The notes beneath the pieces were generated by a model that had not been told where the DNA came from, searched no databases, and saw nothing but the letters and a program-made list of their open reading frames with translations. The position numbers and the translations under genes are program-made. From CAYSIX01 sp964431205 (lineage in GTDB: Bacteria > Planctomycetota > Phycisphaerae > Phycisphaerales > Phycisphaeraceae), in contig CAYSIX010000242.1 in assembly GCA_964431205.1 (NCBI GenBank), forward strand, positions 1-5,859: a stretch of 5,859 nucleotides of DNA, in the 5' to 3' direction. Numbering within the stretch: position 1 is the first letter of the stretch; each line of letters begins with the position of its first letter. Shown here piece by piece: positions 5,453 through 5,859 of this stretch.

Positions 5453-5859
5453 ATGCCCCAGAGTGACACCATCCTGTATCTGCTCTACGTCGCCGGTGCG
5501 GTGGCGGTGTGGATGCTCATGCCCGGGCGTCGGGCCGGCGGGCTCAAGGCGCTGGGCGCGCTGCTGGGCGCCGCGTCGCTGGGCGGGCTGTGGCTGTACC
5601 TGAGCCGCTCGCCTTACGACCTGGGTTTGGAGTCCTCGGCGATTCCGTTCTATTACATCTTCAGCGCGATCGCGATCGTCGCCGCGGTACGCGTGATCAC
5701 CCACACCCGCCCGGTGTACGCGGCGTTGTGGTTCATCATGGTGGTGCTGGCGTCGGCGGGGCTGTTCCTGGTGCTCTCGGCCGAGTTCATGGCCTTTGCG
5801 CTGGCGATCATCTACGGCGGGGCGATCCTGGTCACGTACATGTTCGTGATCATGCTGGC
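5453..5859 (+). CDS. nuoJ: NADH-quinone oxidoreductase subunit J, N-terminal 135 residues (cut by right edge)
   Basis: NuoJ (ND6 homologue) is a membrane subunit of complex I near the quinone chamber and proton-pumping arm. The frame from ATG 5453 stays open to the edge. Residues 64-91 (IPFYYIFSAIAIVAAVRV, then ITHTRPVYAA) align closely with the beginning of E. coli NuoJ as I recall it (FAFYICGLIAILATLRV, then ITHTNPVHA). AEFMAF and IIYGGAILVTYMFVIML at 110-135 match the conserved third-helix region. Upstream of this core are about 62 extra residues with two hydrophobic segments (about 6-23 and 31-50), so the protein has five predicted helices in this part instead of three. An upstream in-frame ATG at 5372 would add 27 low-complexity residues and coincides with the proposed -10, so 5453 is preferred. 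The only purine-rich site, AGGGGA at 5431-5436, is 16 bases away, a weak ribosome site. Confidence 0.9.
   Translation, partial: MPQSDTILYLLYVAGAVAVWMLMPGRRAGGLKALGALLGAASLGGLWLYLSRSPYDLGLESSAIPFYYIFSAIAIVAAVRVITHTRPVYAALWFIMVVLASAGLFLVLSAEFMAFALAIIYGGAILVTYMFVIML

Noticed and set aside
4249..5472. 407-codon minus-strand frame overlapping the zinc-ribbon gene
   Set aside because: It spans the promoter region and the stop of the neighbouring gene and has no domain, whereas the overlapping 4290-5255 frame encodes clear zinc ribbons and membrane helices.
5358..5603. 81-codon plus-strand frame at the nuoJ start
   Set aside because: It is in a different frame from NuoJ, whose translation is unmistakable from 5453; the short frame is Arg/Cys/Pro-rich noise.

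Overview
The window is very GC-rich with strong G/C third-position bias and almost no non-coding DNA. It most resembles a planctomycete, possibly of the Phycisphaerae type. The best clue is the protein encoded at 4290-5255: it opens with a CxxCGY-x-L...RCPECG zinc ribbon followed by a Yip1-type membrane domain, an architecture I associate with planctomycetes. No 16S rRNA or other phylogenetic marker is present, so the assignment is inference.

Layout from left to right. (1) 1-129, minus strand: the first 43 codons of nuoG, the iron-sulfur subunit of respiratory complex I, running off the left edge. (2) 130-220: a short divergent control region with candidate promoters on both strands sharing a TATAC core. 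(3) 221-1930, plus: an exported GH51-type alpha-L-arabinofuranosidase. (4) 2004-4262, plus: a cytoplasmic GH15 glucoamylase-type enzyme behind a full AAGGAGG ribosome binding site, probably in the same transcript. (5) 4273-4296: a perfect 8-bp hairpin between two convergent genes. (6) 4290-5255, minus: a double zinc-ribbon Yip1-like membrane protein. (7) 5256-5452: a second divergent control region with a candidate sigma70-type promoter in each direction. (8) 5453-5859, plus: the 5' part of nuoJ, a complex I membrane subunit, running off the right edge. It carries an N-terminal extension with two extra predicted membrane helices.

How it fits together: the two edges belong to complex I but point away from each other. 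The nuo genes here are therefore split into two divergent units separated by about 5.3 kb of unrelated genes (two glycosidases and a zinc-ribbon membrane protein). The arabinofuranosidase would release arabinose from polymers outside the cytoplasm. The GH15 enzyme would release glucose from alpha-glucans or oligosaccharides inside the cell. Nothing in the sequence ties either of them functionally to complex I. I see no mobile element, CRISPR array, tRNA or rRNA. I do not see a convincing new biological system. The points most worth checking are the split nuo locus, the extended NuoJ, the cysteine tail on the GH15 enzyme, and abrupt reversals of strand composition inside genes.
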